20,393 bases of DNA from positions 1 to 20,393 of IMG/VR virus record IMGVR_UViG_3300035091_000002; one strand, written 5' to 3'. Position 1 is the first letter of the stretch, and each line of letters begins with the position of its first letter. This DNA is from a virus. Position numbers and translations under genes: made by a program. Of this stretch, positions 15,136 to 20,393 are shown piece by piece. Under the pieces are notes generated by a model. That model did no database searches, was not told the DNA's origin, and worked only from the letters and a program-made list of their open reading frames with translations.

Positions 15136-15962
15136 CCGGGGCCTACCCGGTGGCCGCGCGGCGGCTTACCGTGCGTGACGCGGTTCAGGTCGCTGCCCGG
15201 ATAGAAGCCGAAGACCTCATGGAACCACTCGTTCGCCGTGCGCTTCGCTTCGTCCGGGTTCATGAACTTGATCAAGTGATGATAGAGCGATGTCCATGGA
15301 TGAGCGCTCGGCGCCCACTTGGCCAGCCCCTTACCCTTGGTCCAGTACTTGTGACCCTCTTCGGCGATCGTCGCCATGGCGCGCAGTTCTACCGGCGGCG
15401 GTAGGTCCGGCAGGCTGAAGATCTCGGCCGAGCGGTGCGCGTGATGCGCGGCATGATGACTCGGCAGGTGCTGCAGCTTGGCGAGCTGCGCGATCAACGC
15501 AGGAGTCGCGATGCCGTCCTGCTTGAGGCCGAGCGCCTTTTGTGCACGCTTCACGGCGGCGGCTGTCTTCGGTCCGTACTTGCCGTCCGAGAGCGCCTTG
15601 TCGTTCTTCGACGCGAGGCCGAGTCGCACGAGGTCAGCCTGCAGGCCTTTGACTTTCTTGCTGCCGCCGGGCATGCCGTAGCCGGCGCCGCTCTTGCCGT
15701 TGTACGACAGGTCGCCAGCGTCGTTCGCCGCGTGCTCGGCATGGCCAGCGTGATGCGGCGAGTTGTGACCGGCGTGATGGCCATGGCTCGAGCTGCCCGA
15801 CTTCGAGCCCTTCTTCGGCGCGAACTGTCCGCCGGCCGAGCTGCCCGCCGGCACGTGCGGATGCTCACCGGCCGCGTAGGCGCGCAGCTCGTCGAGGTAG
15901 GGCAGATCGGGCAGGCCGTCGAGGTAGGGCTCGGCGGCCGCGCGCAGCTCGGCGTAGTCCAT
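15132..15962 (-). CDS. Accessory head-region protein with peptidoglycan-binding domain and two LPxLP-ELR tags, 276 aa
   Basis: ATG at 15962 follows GGGAGGGTGAGG. Order of parts: tag 1 (residues 10-27), HPHVPAGSSAGGQFAPKKG (34-52), a Ser/Gly/His-rich linker (53-77) with about ten histidines, a PG_binding_1-like domain (101-162: LQADLVRLGL, DGKYGPKTAAAVKRAQKALG), tag 2 (179-194), then GHKYWTKGKGLAKWAPSAHPWTSL and a Gly/Pro-rich end. The peptidoglycan-binding fold normally docks cell wall enzymes or virion proteins on the wall. Found between portal and protease, it might be carried in the head and injected, or displayed at the portal. No hydrolase motif is seen, so it would bind and not cut. Function is inferred. 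Confidence 0.75.
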   Translation of the reverse strand: MDYAELRAAAEPYLDGLPDLPYLDELRAYAAGEHPHVPAGSSAGGQFAPKKGSKSGSSSHGHHAGHNSPHHAGHAEHAANDAGDLSYNGKSGAGYGMPGGSKKVKGLQADLVRLGLASKNDKALSDGKYGPKTAAAVKRAQKALGLKQDGIATPALIAQLAKLQHLPSHHAAHHAHRSAEIFSLPDLPPPVELRAMATIAEEGHKYWTKGKGLAKWAPSAHPWTSLYHHLIKFMNPDEAKRTANEWFHEVFGFYPGSDLNRVTHGKPPRGHRVGPG

Positions 15963-15965
15963 GCC

Positions 15966-17246
15966 TCACCCTCCCGATACCGCGGTGAGGCGCGGCCGGC
16001 CGCCCGGCGTCAGCATCGGTCCGGCGCTGCCGTCCTGGCTCTGTGTGGGATCGCTCGGCATCGGCGTCGACGTCTTCGGCGGCGCCGACATGGCGAGCAA
16101 CTGCTCGCGCTGCGCCGCGGTGAGCGGCGGCCGGTGTTCGATCTTGCGTGCTTCGTCCGGCGTCATGAAGTGCGATTGGATCGCGATCGCGTACCCCTGA
16201 TAGCGCGCGAGCGTGTCCGGACGCTGCAGGACGTCGAGGTTGGCACGCACGCTCGTGCCGCGTGGATAGGCGAGCGAGAGCGTCTGCTCGAACTGACTGA
16301 GCTTGTCGCCGAGCGAGAACTTGATCAGATTGATCGCGTCCTGCTCGATGTTCGAGTATTGCCGAGTCGAGTTGTGGCCGCCGAGCCAGCCCGGCGGCAG
16401 GCCGAAGATCAATTCGAGTTCGGTGAGCTCGAACTTGCGCGCCTCGATCAGCTCGAGCTCTTCCGGATTCCAGGACAACGGCGTGAACTCCGTCGAGGCG
16501 TTTAGGAAGGCGACCGAGCGCGTCGCCTGGCTGCGTACCCATGACGCTTTGAGTTCGAGCGCCTCGTTTTCCTCGATGTCCGGATCGGTCGACTTCAGGA
16601 TGCCGGTCGGTACGCCGTGCGTGCTGATCGAGCTGGCCTGCGTCTGCTGATCGCGCGCGAGCGTGAGCGTTGAAATGTGCGTCTCGAGCGCACCCATACC
16701 GCGCACGGCGCCCGGTTCGCACGGCCCCATGATGTGGATCACGCCGTCGCTGCCGAGCGTCAACGAACCGATCTTGTACTCGAGCGCGCCGACCGGCAAC
16801 GGCGATGACTGGAACGGCGTCACGCGCCGCACGGCGACCGAGCAGGCCGGCACCGGAATGACCGCGGTCGGCACACCGAAGGCGTTGCGTGAGGCGATCA
16901 CCCATATCGAGTTGCCGTGCCAGATGTAGTCCAGCGCCGCGCTGCCGAACGTCGTCATCCGCGTGTACGGCGGATGCGGCTGCTCGAGCAGCGCCGGCCG
17001 CGGAGTGATCATCTCCTCCGGTCCGTCGCCGATCACCCGCCAGGCATCCCATGGGAAGCCGCCGAGCAGACCGGCGAACATCGTTGCTGCCCGCCAGGCG
17101 CCGGGAATGCCCATCGCGCCGCGGTAGCCGTGGCTCGGCCAGGACGGCGACAGATTGTCCTGAATCGTGAACGTGGACAGCGCGCCCGTCACGGTGTCAC
17201 GCGCGGTGATCTCCGTCGAGCGGGTGAGCAGCCGTCCAAGTCCCAT
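15966..17246 (-). CDS. HK97-type portal protein, 426 aa
   Basis: ATG at 17246 shares a base with the previous stop (TGATG), so translation is coupled. The sequence contains IPGAWRAATMFAGLLGGFPW near residue 50, DYIWHGNSIWVI, GPCEPGAVRGMGALE, HGVPTGIL, and EARKFELTELELIFGLPPGWLGG, which are typical of the HK97 portal family. The C-terminal part is Pro/Ser/Gly-rich. The portal is the dodecameric ring through which DNA enters the head and to which neck and terminase attach. Length is normal. Confidence 0.92.
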   Translation of the reverse strand: MGLGRLLTRSTEITARDTVTGALSTFTIQDNLSPSWPSHGYRGAMGIPGAWRAATMFAGLLGGFPWDAWRVIGDGPEEMITPRPALLEQPHPPYTRMTTFGSAALDYIWHGNSIWVIASRNAFGVPTAVIPVPACSVAVRRVTPFQSSPLPVGALEYKIGSLTLGSDGVIHIMGPCEPGAVRGMGALETHISTLTLARDQQTQASSISTHGVPTGILKSTDPDIEENEALELKASWVRSQATRSVAFLNASTEFTPLSWNPEELELIEARKFELTELELIFGLPPGWLGGHNSTRQYSNIEQDAINLIKFSLGDKLSQFEQTLSLAYPRGTSVRANLDVLQRPDTLARYQGYAIAIQSHFMTPDEARKIEHRPPLTAAQREQLLAMSAPPKTSTPMPSDPTQSQDGSAGPMLTPGGRPRLTAVSGG

Positions 17247-17488
17247 CAGATCTTGCCACCCTCCCGCAGCGTGCCGAGCGCGATCGCCGCGACGCCGCCG
17301 ACGATCAGGGTAACGGCCACGCCCCAGAGCAGGAACACGCCGCCGAGCACGGCCGCGCCGCCGCCGACCTGGGAGAGCAGCGGCCACGACGGCAGCGCCT
17401 TGATCCGCAGGCCACGCACGCGCCGGCGCGCTGGCCGCTCGCCGTCGATCTGTGCTTCGAGCATCGTCTCGAGCATGTCGACGCTCAC
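17246..17488 (-). CDS. Small membrane protein, 80 aa
   Basis: Starts with GTG at 17488 in a GTGA overlap with the previous gene. The first 37 residues are charged (ERPARRRVRGLRIK), followed by a hydrophobic stretch from about 38 to 72 (VLGGVFLLWGVAVTLIVGGV) long enough for one long or two short membrane spans. No enzymatic motif. It is coupled to both the Acb2/Tad1-like gene and the portal gene. Holin-like size is notable but lysis genes are normally elsewhere, so I do not call it a holin. Confidence 0.68.
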   Translation of the reverse strand: MSVDMLETMLEAQIDGERPARRRVRGLRIKALPSWPLLSQVGGGAAVLGGVFLLWGVAVTLIVGGVAAIALGTLREGGKI

Positions 17489-17721
17489 GACGGCACGTCC
17501 GGCAGGTCGAGCGCGGCGCGCACGAAACAGTCCTTCGCCTCGAGCAGCTTGCGCAGGCCGGTCGTGAGCTCGGGACCGTCCGGTAGCGTGTCGACGAGCT
17601 CGCGCGCGAGCACGCCGAGCGGCGCCGAGACGCGCTGCAGCTTCTGCGGCAGATGCGCGTACTCGAAGTAGCGCAAGAGCGCCAGCGTGGCCGGATGGCG
17701 GCTCTGGGACGGCTGCGTCAT
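17485..17721 (-). CDS. Acb2/Tad1-like hairpin domain protein, candidate anti-defence protein, 78 aa
   Basis: ATG at 17721 overlaps the previous stop (ATGA). After about 15 residues comes YFEYAHLPQKLQRVS, then LARELVDTLPDGPELTTGLRKLLEAKDCFVRAAL in two helical stretches. The pattern (F-x-Y, an LA-containing helix, a Leu-Pro turn, then LxxLLEAKDxxVRAAL) matches my memory of the Acb2/Tad1 hairpin family. Founding members sequester cyclic nucleotide or NAD-derived signals of CBASS and Thoeris immunity. Many actinophages carry such a gene near the head genes. Whether this copy binds any signal is unknown; family call is from pattern recognition, function is inference. Confidence 0.72.
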   Translation of the reverse strand: MTQPSQSRHPATLALLRYFEYAHLPQKLQRVSAPLGVLARELVDTLPDGPELTTGLRKLLEAKDCFVRAALDLPDVPS

Positions 17722-17990
17722 GCGCGCCGCACTTCGAGCACGTACTCACCGGCTAGCTCGAGCCGATCGGCCGTGTCGCCGTCGACGATGCCGTTCACGA
17801 ACAACCTCTGGACGCCGTCGGCGTCACCGGCCGAGAACTCGATCGAGAACCTGCGCTCGTCGCCGGTGCCGGCGTCCTGCTTCTTGGCCACGTGCAGCGG
17901 CATCGAGAAGACAACGTCGTTCGCTGCGTCGGTCGTGGCGGCGTCGGCCGCCTTGTCGCTGGTCTTGGAGGTATCCGCCATGGCCGACAT
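17718..17990 (-). CDS. Unrecognised small protein, 90 aa
   Basis: Two ATGs are possible (17990 and 17981); neither has a strong ribosome site. The first 25 residues are Ala/Asp/Thr-rich and likely disordered. The rest (VVFSMPLHVAKKQD, RRFSIEFSAGDAD, LFVNGIVDGDTADRLELAGE) looks like a small beta domain. The stop overlaps the Acb2/Tad1-like start. The 27-base gap upstream contains GATCACAGAAC, which also occurs before the capsid gene. No family recognised. Confidence 0.6.
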   Translation of the reverse strand: MSAMADTSKTSDKAADAATTDAANDVVFSMPLHVAKKQDAGTGDERRFSIEFSAGDADGVQRLFVNGIVDGDTADRLELAGEYVLEVRRA

Positions 17991-18017
17991 GCTACTTGAC
18001 TTCTGCCGTTCTGTGAT

Positions 18018-18434
18018 CTACCGCAGAGTTTCTTGTATCTTCTCTTTGAGTTCGCGCAACGTCGGAGCGAAAAGCGGCTCATGACCAGCAAAGACGGCAC
18101 GCCAACCCGTCTCGTGCGATGCGACCTCGGCGTGGTCAACGTGCCAGCCTTCGATCAGATACCGGCCCGGTCCGAGTTTCTTCATTTCTAGTGGCAGAGC
18201 TTCGGCGTGCTCGACAACGCCCTGCGGCTTTCCCTCGCGATAGCGAGCAGCGATGTTGCTCGCAGCTTCGCTGACACTTAGGTCATGCATAAAGATGAGT
18301 TCGCCAGCGATGTTGAGCGCTTCACTCAGGGAGGTTTTCCGGTCGAGTGCACCGTTAATCGCGGCACGCAGTCGTTCTAGTGACTCCCATTCGGTCCTAC
18401 TGAAGCCAATAGTCATGTGAGCCCTGTTCGGCAT
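18018..18434 (-). CDS. Second gene of the inserted cassette, unknown function, 138 aa
   Basis: ATG at 18434 shares a base with the stop of the 53-residue gene (TGATG). The N-terminal half is helical (FSRTEWESLERLRAAIN, SLSEALNIAGELIFMH), and the C-terminal half has GPGRYLIEGWHVDH, GWRAVFAGHEPLF and a charged helix (LRELKEKIQETLR). I do not recognise the family. The DNA is clearly lower in GC than its neighbours (one 60-base line at 18001-18060 counts 28 G+C), which suggests a late arrival. With the preceding gene it forms a unit under its own promoter. A regulator, toxin-antitoxin or exclusion role are open possibilities without direct evidence. Confidence 0.68.
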   Translation of the reverse strand: MPNRAHMTIGFSRTEWESLERLRAAINGALDRKTSLSEALNIAGELIFMHDLSVSEAASNIAARYREGKPQGVVEHAEALPLEMKKLGPGRYLIEGWHVDHAEVASHETGWRAVFAGHEPLFAPTLRELKEKIQETLR

Positions 18435-18595
18435 CAGAAGTACCTTCGCTTCCCGTGGGCCTCGTTCAGCTTCACAGCCGCGCGGGTCGCCCAACCGGCC
18501 TGACGGTAAGTCTTCGTCCAGATCGAACCGTCTCGCGTGTCTTTGACCGCGTAACCATCCTGGACTTCCGTCACCTGGAACCGCGCCGCTGTCAT
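18434..18595 (-). CDS. First gene of the inserted cassette, 53 aa
   Basis: The start at ATG 18595 lies only 7 bases from a -10 box, so the mRNA may begin at or one base before the ATG, with no ribosome site. The protein reads as a small beta-rich unit: ARFQVTEVQDGYAVKDTRDG, then WTKTYRQAGWATRAAVKLNE as a helix. Such 50-60 residue proteins with a GYAVxDT motif are seen in actinophages; no role is known to me. An upstream ATG at 18631 lies inside the promoter and is rejected. Confidence 0.65.
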   Translation of the reverse strand: MTAARFQVTEVQDGYAVKDTRDGSIWTKTYRQAGWATRAAVKLNEAHGKRRYF

Positions 18596-18602
18596 GTCAT
18601 TT

Positions 18603-18631
18603 ATTATGCACCTCAGCACTTGGCGCGTCAA
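18603..18631 (-). promoter_or_regulatory. Sigma-70-type promoter of the inserted cassette
   Basis: On the minus strand TTGACG (18626-18631) and CATAAT (18603-18608) are separated by exactly 17 bases. This matches 5 of 6 bases at each box (TTGACA, TATAAT) with ideal spacing. The predicted start is at the ATG or one base before it. It is the best promoter-like sequence I found in the window. Confidence 0.72.
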
Positions 18632-18638
18632 GTGCTGA
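18613..18638. repeat. Perfect 10-bp inverted repeat overlapping the promoter (probable operator)
   Basis: TCAGCACTTG, six bases, CAAGTGCTGA. One arm covers the first half of the -35 box and the other lies in the spacer, so a bound dimer would block RNA polymerase. There is no T-run after it on either strand, so it is not a typical terminator. It lies just after the terminase stop. Confidence 0.68.
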
Positions 18639-18641
18639 ATC

Positions 18642-20162
18642 TCACCAAACGCGCGACTTCGGGATACGGCGGCCGTACTTCTCGAGCAGCCATACCGCGA
18701 TCGTCGAAGCGATGATCGGCGCCTGCTCGACGGTCGGTTTACGCGACCAGCGCCAGCCTTCTTCGAGGTTGATGCGCTTCACGGCGGCCGCGAGCGCGTT
18801 CTCGATGCTCTGCTGCCCGATGTGCACGATCTTGCCGCCGCGCAGGCCTTCGACGAGCGCCGCACACGCCGCGCTGTATTCGCCCTCAGTCGGCCACATC
18901 ACGCGCTTGTGATCTTCTGCGCGCTGATCATCCTTGATCGCGTCGGCAAACTTGATCAAGGTCTCGGCTGATTCGTCAGTGCGAAGGGTGGCGATGTGTG
19001 GCTTGCCGAGTCGTTGCCAGAGGCCGAGTCGTCCCAAGATCGGATGTTCCAGTTCGGCCGAGCCCATGAGCTTGTCGATCACCCACTGTGACCCGCGATG
19101 CCGCGCGATCACTTCGAAGTGAATCTTGCCATCTTGGCGGCGACCGGCCACGGCGAGTGTCGTGACACCGTTCTGCATGGCCATGGCCAGCATGCGTGAA
19201 CGCGGTCCGGCCGGACCAAGCACGCTGAGCAGGTCGGTGGCGCGCTTGTAGTCCTCTTTCGAGATCACCTCCCACCGGTCGTCATCATCCGGGTAGTCGC
19301 CGATACCGAGACGCTCGATGCCGAACTCGAGCGTCTCGTAACCGCCGAGCGCGATCGCCTCGCGTCGCACGGCGTCGGCGTCAATGCGGATGCCGTACGC
19401 CGGATTGACCTTCGCGTGTGTCCGCGGGTCGCTGGGATCGTCGCCGCCGACGAGCTGCCCGCGCTCGTCGTAGACGGCGCGCTCGGCCTCCCACATCAGC
19501 AGGCCGATACCGGCGTCTTGACGCAGGCCGCGCTTGCGCACGAGCGCGAGCTGCGTGGAGATCTTCATGCCGGCCGACGCCGCGTAGATCACCTGCGCGT
19601 CGCGACGCGTGGCCATCGTCGGCAGGCCGGCCGCCATCATGCCGGCGTCGAGGTACATCGCCTCATCGAGCACGAGCTTGCCGCCGGTGAATCCACGGGC
19701 GGCGCCGCCCTTGCGCGACATGAACTTCAGCCGGGCGCCGGACTTCAAGATGATTTCTTCGCTGCCGCGGCCTTCCTTGATATCCGCGACGCGACGCTTG
19801 AATGCCGGCGTATTCTCGATGATCGCCTGAATCTTTAGGAAATGTTCGCGGATCGTTTCGAACAAATGCGCAGAATGAATAATCAGCTTCTCGCCGAACA
19901 GAAACAGCCAGGCGAGCTCGAGCGCGATCAGCACTTCGCCTTTGCCGTTCTGTCGCGACACGATCAGCGCGACCTCGAAGCACGTCCAGACGCGATCGGC
20001 GTTGACGGCCATCGCGACGTCGAGCGCGAGCTTCTGCCACGGATCGAGCACGCCGCCGGACGCCTCGTACAGCGCGGCCGCCTCAGCGCCGAGCGTGTCG
20101 GCGTAGGGCGGATGCCAGAGATACGTCGGCGTCTGGCTACCGAGCAGGCCGGCGCCGGTCAC
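18642..20162 (-). CDS. terL: Large terminase subunit, ATPase and (possibly degenerate) nuclease, 506 aa
   Basis: Starts with GTG at 20162 overlapping the previous stop. The ATPase half has DPWQKLALD (40-48), Walker A VSRQNGKG (68-75), Walker B LVLDEA (163-168) and an AASAG coupling-like segment (194-198). The C-terminal half follows the usual layout (GRRQDGKIHFEVI, GSQWVIDKL, HIGQQSIENALAAAVKR, WRWSRKPTVEQAPIIASTIAVW). In relatives I know, acidic residues lie in a VDVxPD segment and a VDISPL segment; here these read AMAMQNG (325-331) and VEQAPI (478-483). So the ATPase looks intact and the nuclease may be weakened or use other acids. The gene is full length with no frame break. Confidence 0.9.
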   Translation of the reverse strand: MTGAGLLGSQTPTYLWHPPYADTLGAEAAALYEASGGVLDPWQKLALDVAMAVNADRVWTCFEVALIVSRQNGKGEVLIALELAWLFLFGEKLIIHSAHLFETIREHFLKIQAIIENTPAFKRRVADIKEGRGSEEIILKSGARLKFMSRKGGAARGFTGGKLVLDEAMYLDAGMMAAGLPTMATRRDAQVIYAASAGMKISTQLALVRKRGLRQDAGIGLLMWEAERAVYDERGQLVGGDDPSDPRTHAKVNPAYGIRIDADAVRREAIALGGYETLEFGIERLGIGDYPDDDDRWEVISKEDYKRATDLLSVLGPAGPRSRMLAMAMQNGVTTLAVAGRRQDGKIHFEVIARHRGSQWVIDKLMGSAELEHPILGRLGLWQRLGKPHIATLRTDESAETLIKFADAIKDDQRAEDHKRVMWPTEGEYSAACAALVEGLRGGKIVHIGQQSIENALAAAVKRINLEEGWRWSRKPTVEQAPIIASTIAVWLLEKYGRRIPKSRVW

Positions 20163-20332
20163 GTTCGCGACTTACGCACGCCCGGCGTCCATTCGCCCGA
20201 CTGTTCCATGCGATGCAACTCTGCCTCAACGGCCGCATGCACGATGGCCGCACACGAGCGTCGAGATTCGAAGCTCGCCGTACGCAACTGTTCGTGCAGA
20301 TCTTCGGGCAGTCGTACCGTCAATGCAGCCAT
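20159..20332 (-). CDS. Ribbon-helix-helix DNA-binding protein, 57 aa
   Basis: A short gene starting at ATG 20332 and overlapping the terminase start (GTGA). The protein begins AALTVRLPEDLHEQLRTAS, a beta strand followed by the first helix of a CopG/Arc-type fold, then RRSCAAIVHAAVEAEL as the second helix. The remaining 15 residues are a charged tail. Such proteins bind palindromic DNA as dimers. Direct coupling to the large terminase gene suggests a part in DNA recognition for packaging or in late-gene control. No good ribosome site is seen, so it may be coupled to the gene upstream. Confidence 0.75.
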   Translation of the reverse strand: MAALTVRLPEDLHEQLRTASFESRRSCAAIVHAAVEAELHRMEQSGEWTPGVRKSRT

Positions 20333-20344
20333 GACGTCACGGTA

Positions 20345-20393
20345 TCACCGGCGCATCTGCACGACGTTGCTCGGCGCGCGGTCGGCCATCGAC
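20345..20393 (-). CDS. 3' end of an unidentified gene (possibly small terminase), 15 codons
   Basis: A frame open from the right edge ends at TGA 20345-20347 with the residues SMADRAPSNVVQMRR. Position just upstream of the terminase block suggests the small terminase subunit, whose C-termini are often short and basic, but 15 residues cannot prove that it is coding or assign a family. Confidence 0.35.
   Translation of the reverse strand, partial: SMADRAPSNVVQMRR

Noticed and set aside
17246-17488. The small membrane protein as a holin.
   Set aside because: It is in the head operon with no lysin beside it, and the hydrophobic pattern alone is not enough.
18434-18631. A 65-residue version of the first cassette gene starting at 18631.
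   Set aside because: Its start lies within the -35 box and inverted repeat, upstream of the predicted transcript start.
18613-18638. The inverted repeat as a terminator of the terminase gene.
   Set aside because: No T-run follows on either strand, and the repeat overlaps a good promoter, which fits an operator better.

Overview
The window looks like the packaging, head and tail-assembly half of a tailed double-stranded DNA phage or prophage with a siphovirus-type gene set. By eye the DNA is GC-rich, about 65%. The protein families (HK97-type portal, S78 protease and capsid, tail proteins starting MAKQTGLG, an actinophage-style tail terminator, and a small head-region protein of the Acb2/Tad1 hairpin type) point to a phage of Actinobacteria. 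Nothing here fixes the host genus, or whether the element is integrated. I see no tRNA, rRNA, integrase, insertion sequence or CRISPR array.

Every credible gene is on the minus strand, so the region is read from right to left. Most neighbours touch or overlap (ATGA, GTGA or TGATG junctions), as in one long late operon. From the right edge: the tail end of an unknown gene (possibly small terminase), a 57-residue ribbon-helix-helix protein, and the large terminase (18642-20162). Next is a two-gene, lower-GC cassette (18018-18595) with its own apparent promoter, a perfect 10-bp inverted repeat and a possibly leaderless start. A run of small genes follows, including the Acb2/Tad1-like anti-defence candidate (17485-17721) and a small membrane protein. 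Then come the portal, two unusual accessory head-region proteins, a small Cys/His protein, the prohead protease and the major capsid protein.

Downstream of the capsid gene lies a carbohydrate module: a glycosyltransferase fused to a CmcI-like methyltransferase, a 74-residue protein and a second glycosyltransferase. It probably decorates the virion or host glycans. The neck follows (connector and gp10-like protein), then three beta-rich virion proteins. After these comes a 688-residue protein whose C-terminal quarter is a tail terminator and whose front carries a beta domain plus thirteen 20-residue repeats. Last are two tail-tube-like proteins with identical N-termini, a tail-assembly chaperone pair joined by a classical -1 slippery heptamer (C CCT TTG), and a tape measure protein cut by the left edge.

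The most unusual points are the repeat-bearing tail terminator fusion; a shared LPxLPxxELR-type peptide in the protease tail and the two accessory head-region proteins, which may be a capsid-targeting tag; the self-contained cassette between terminase and portal; a terminase whose nuclease motif appears degraded; and the Acb2/Tad1-like protein. All functional assignments come from reading motifs and gene order, with no database search.
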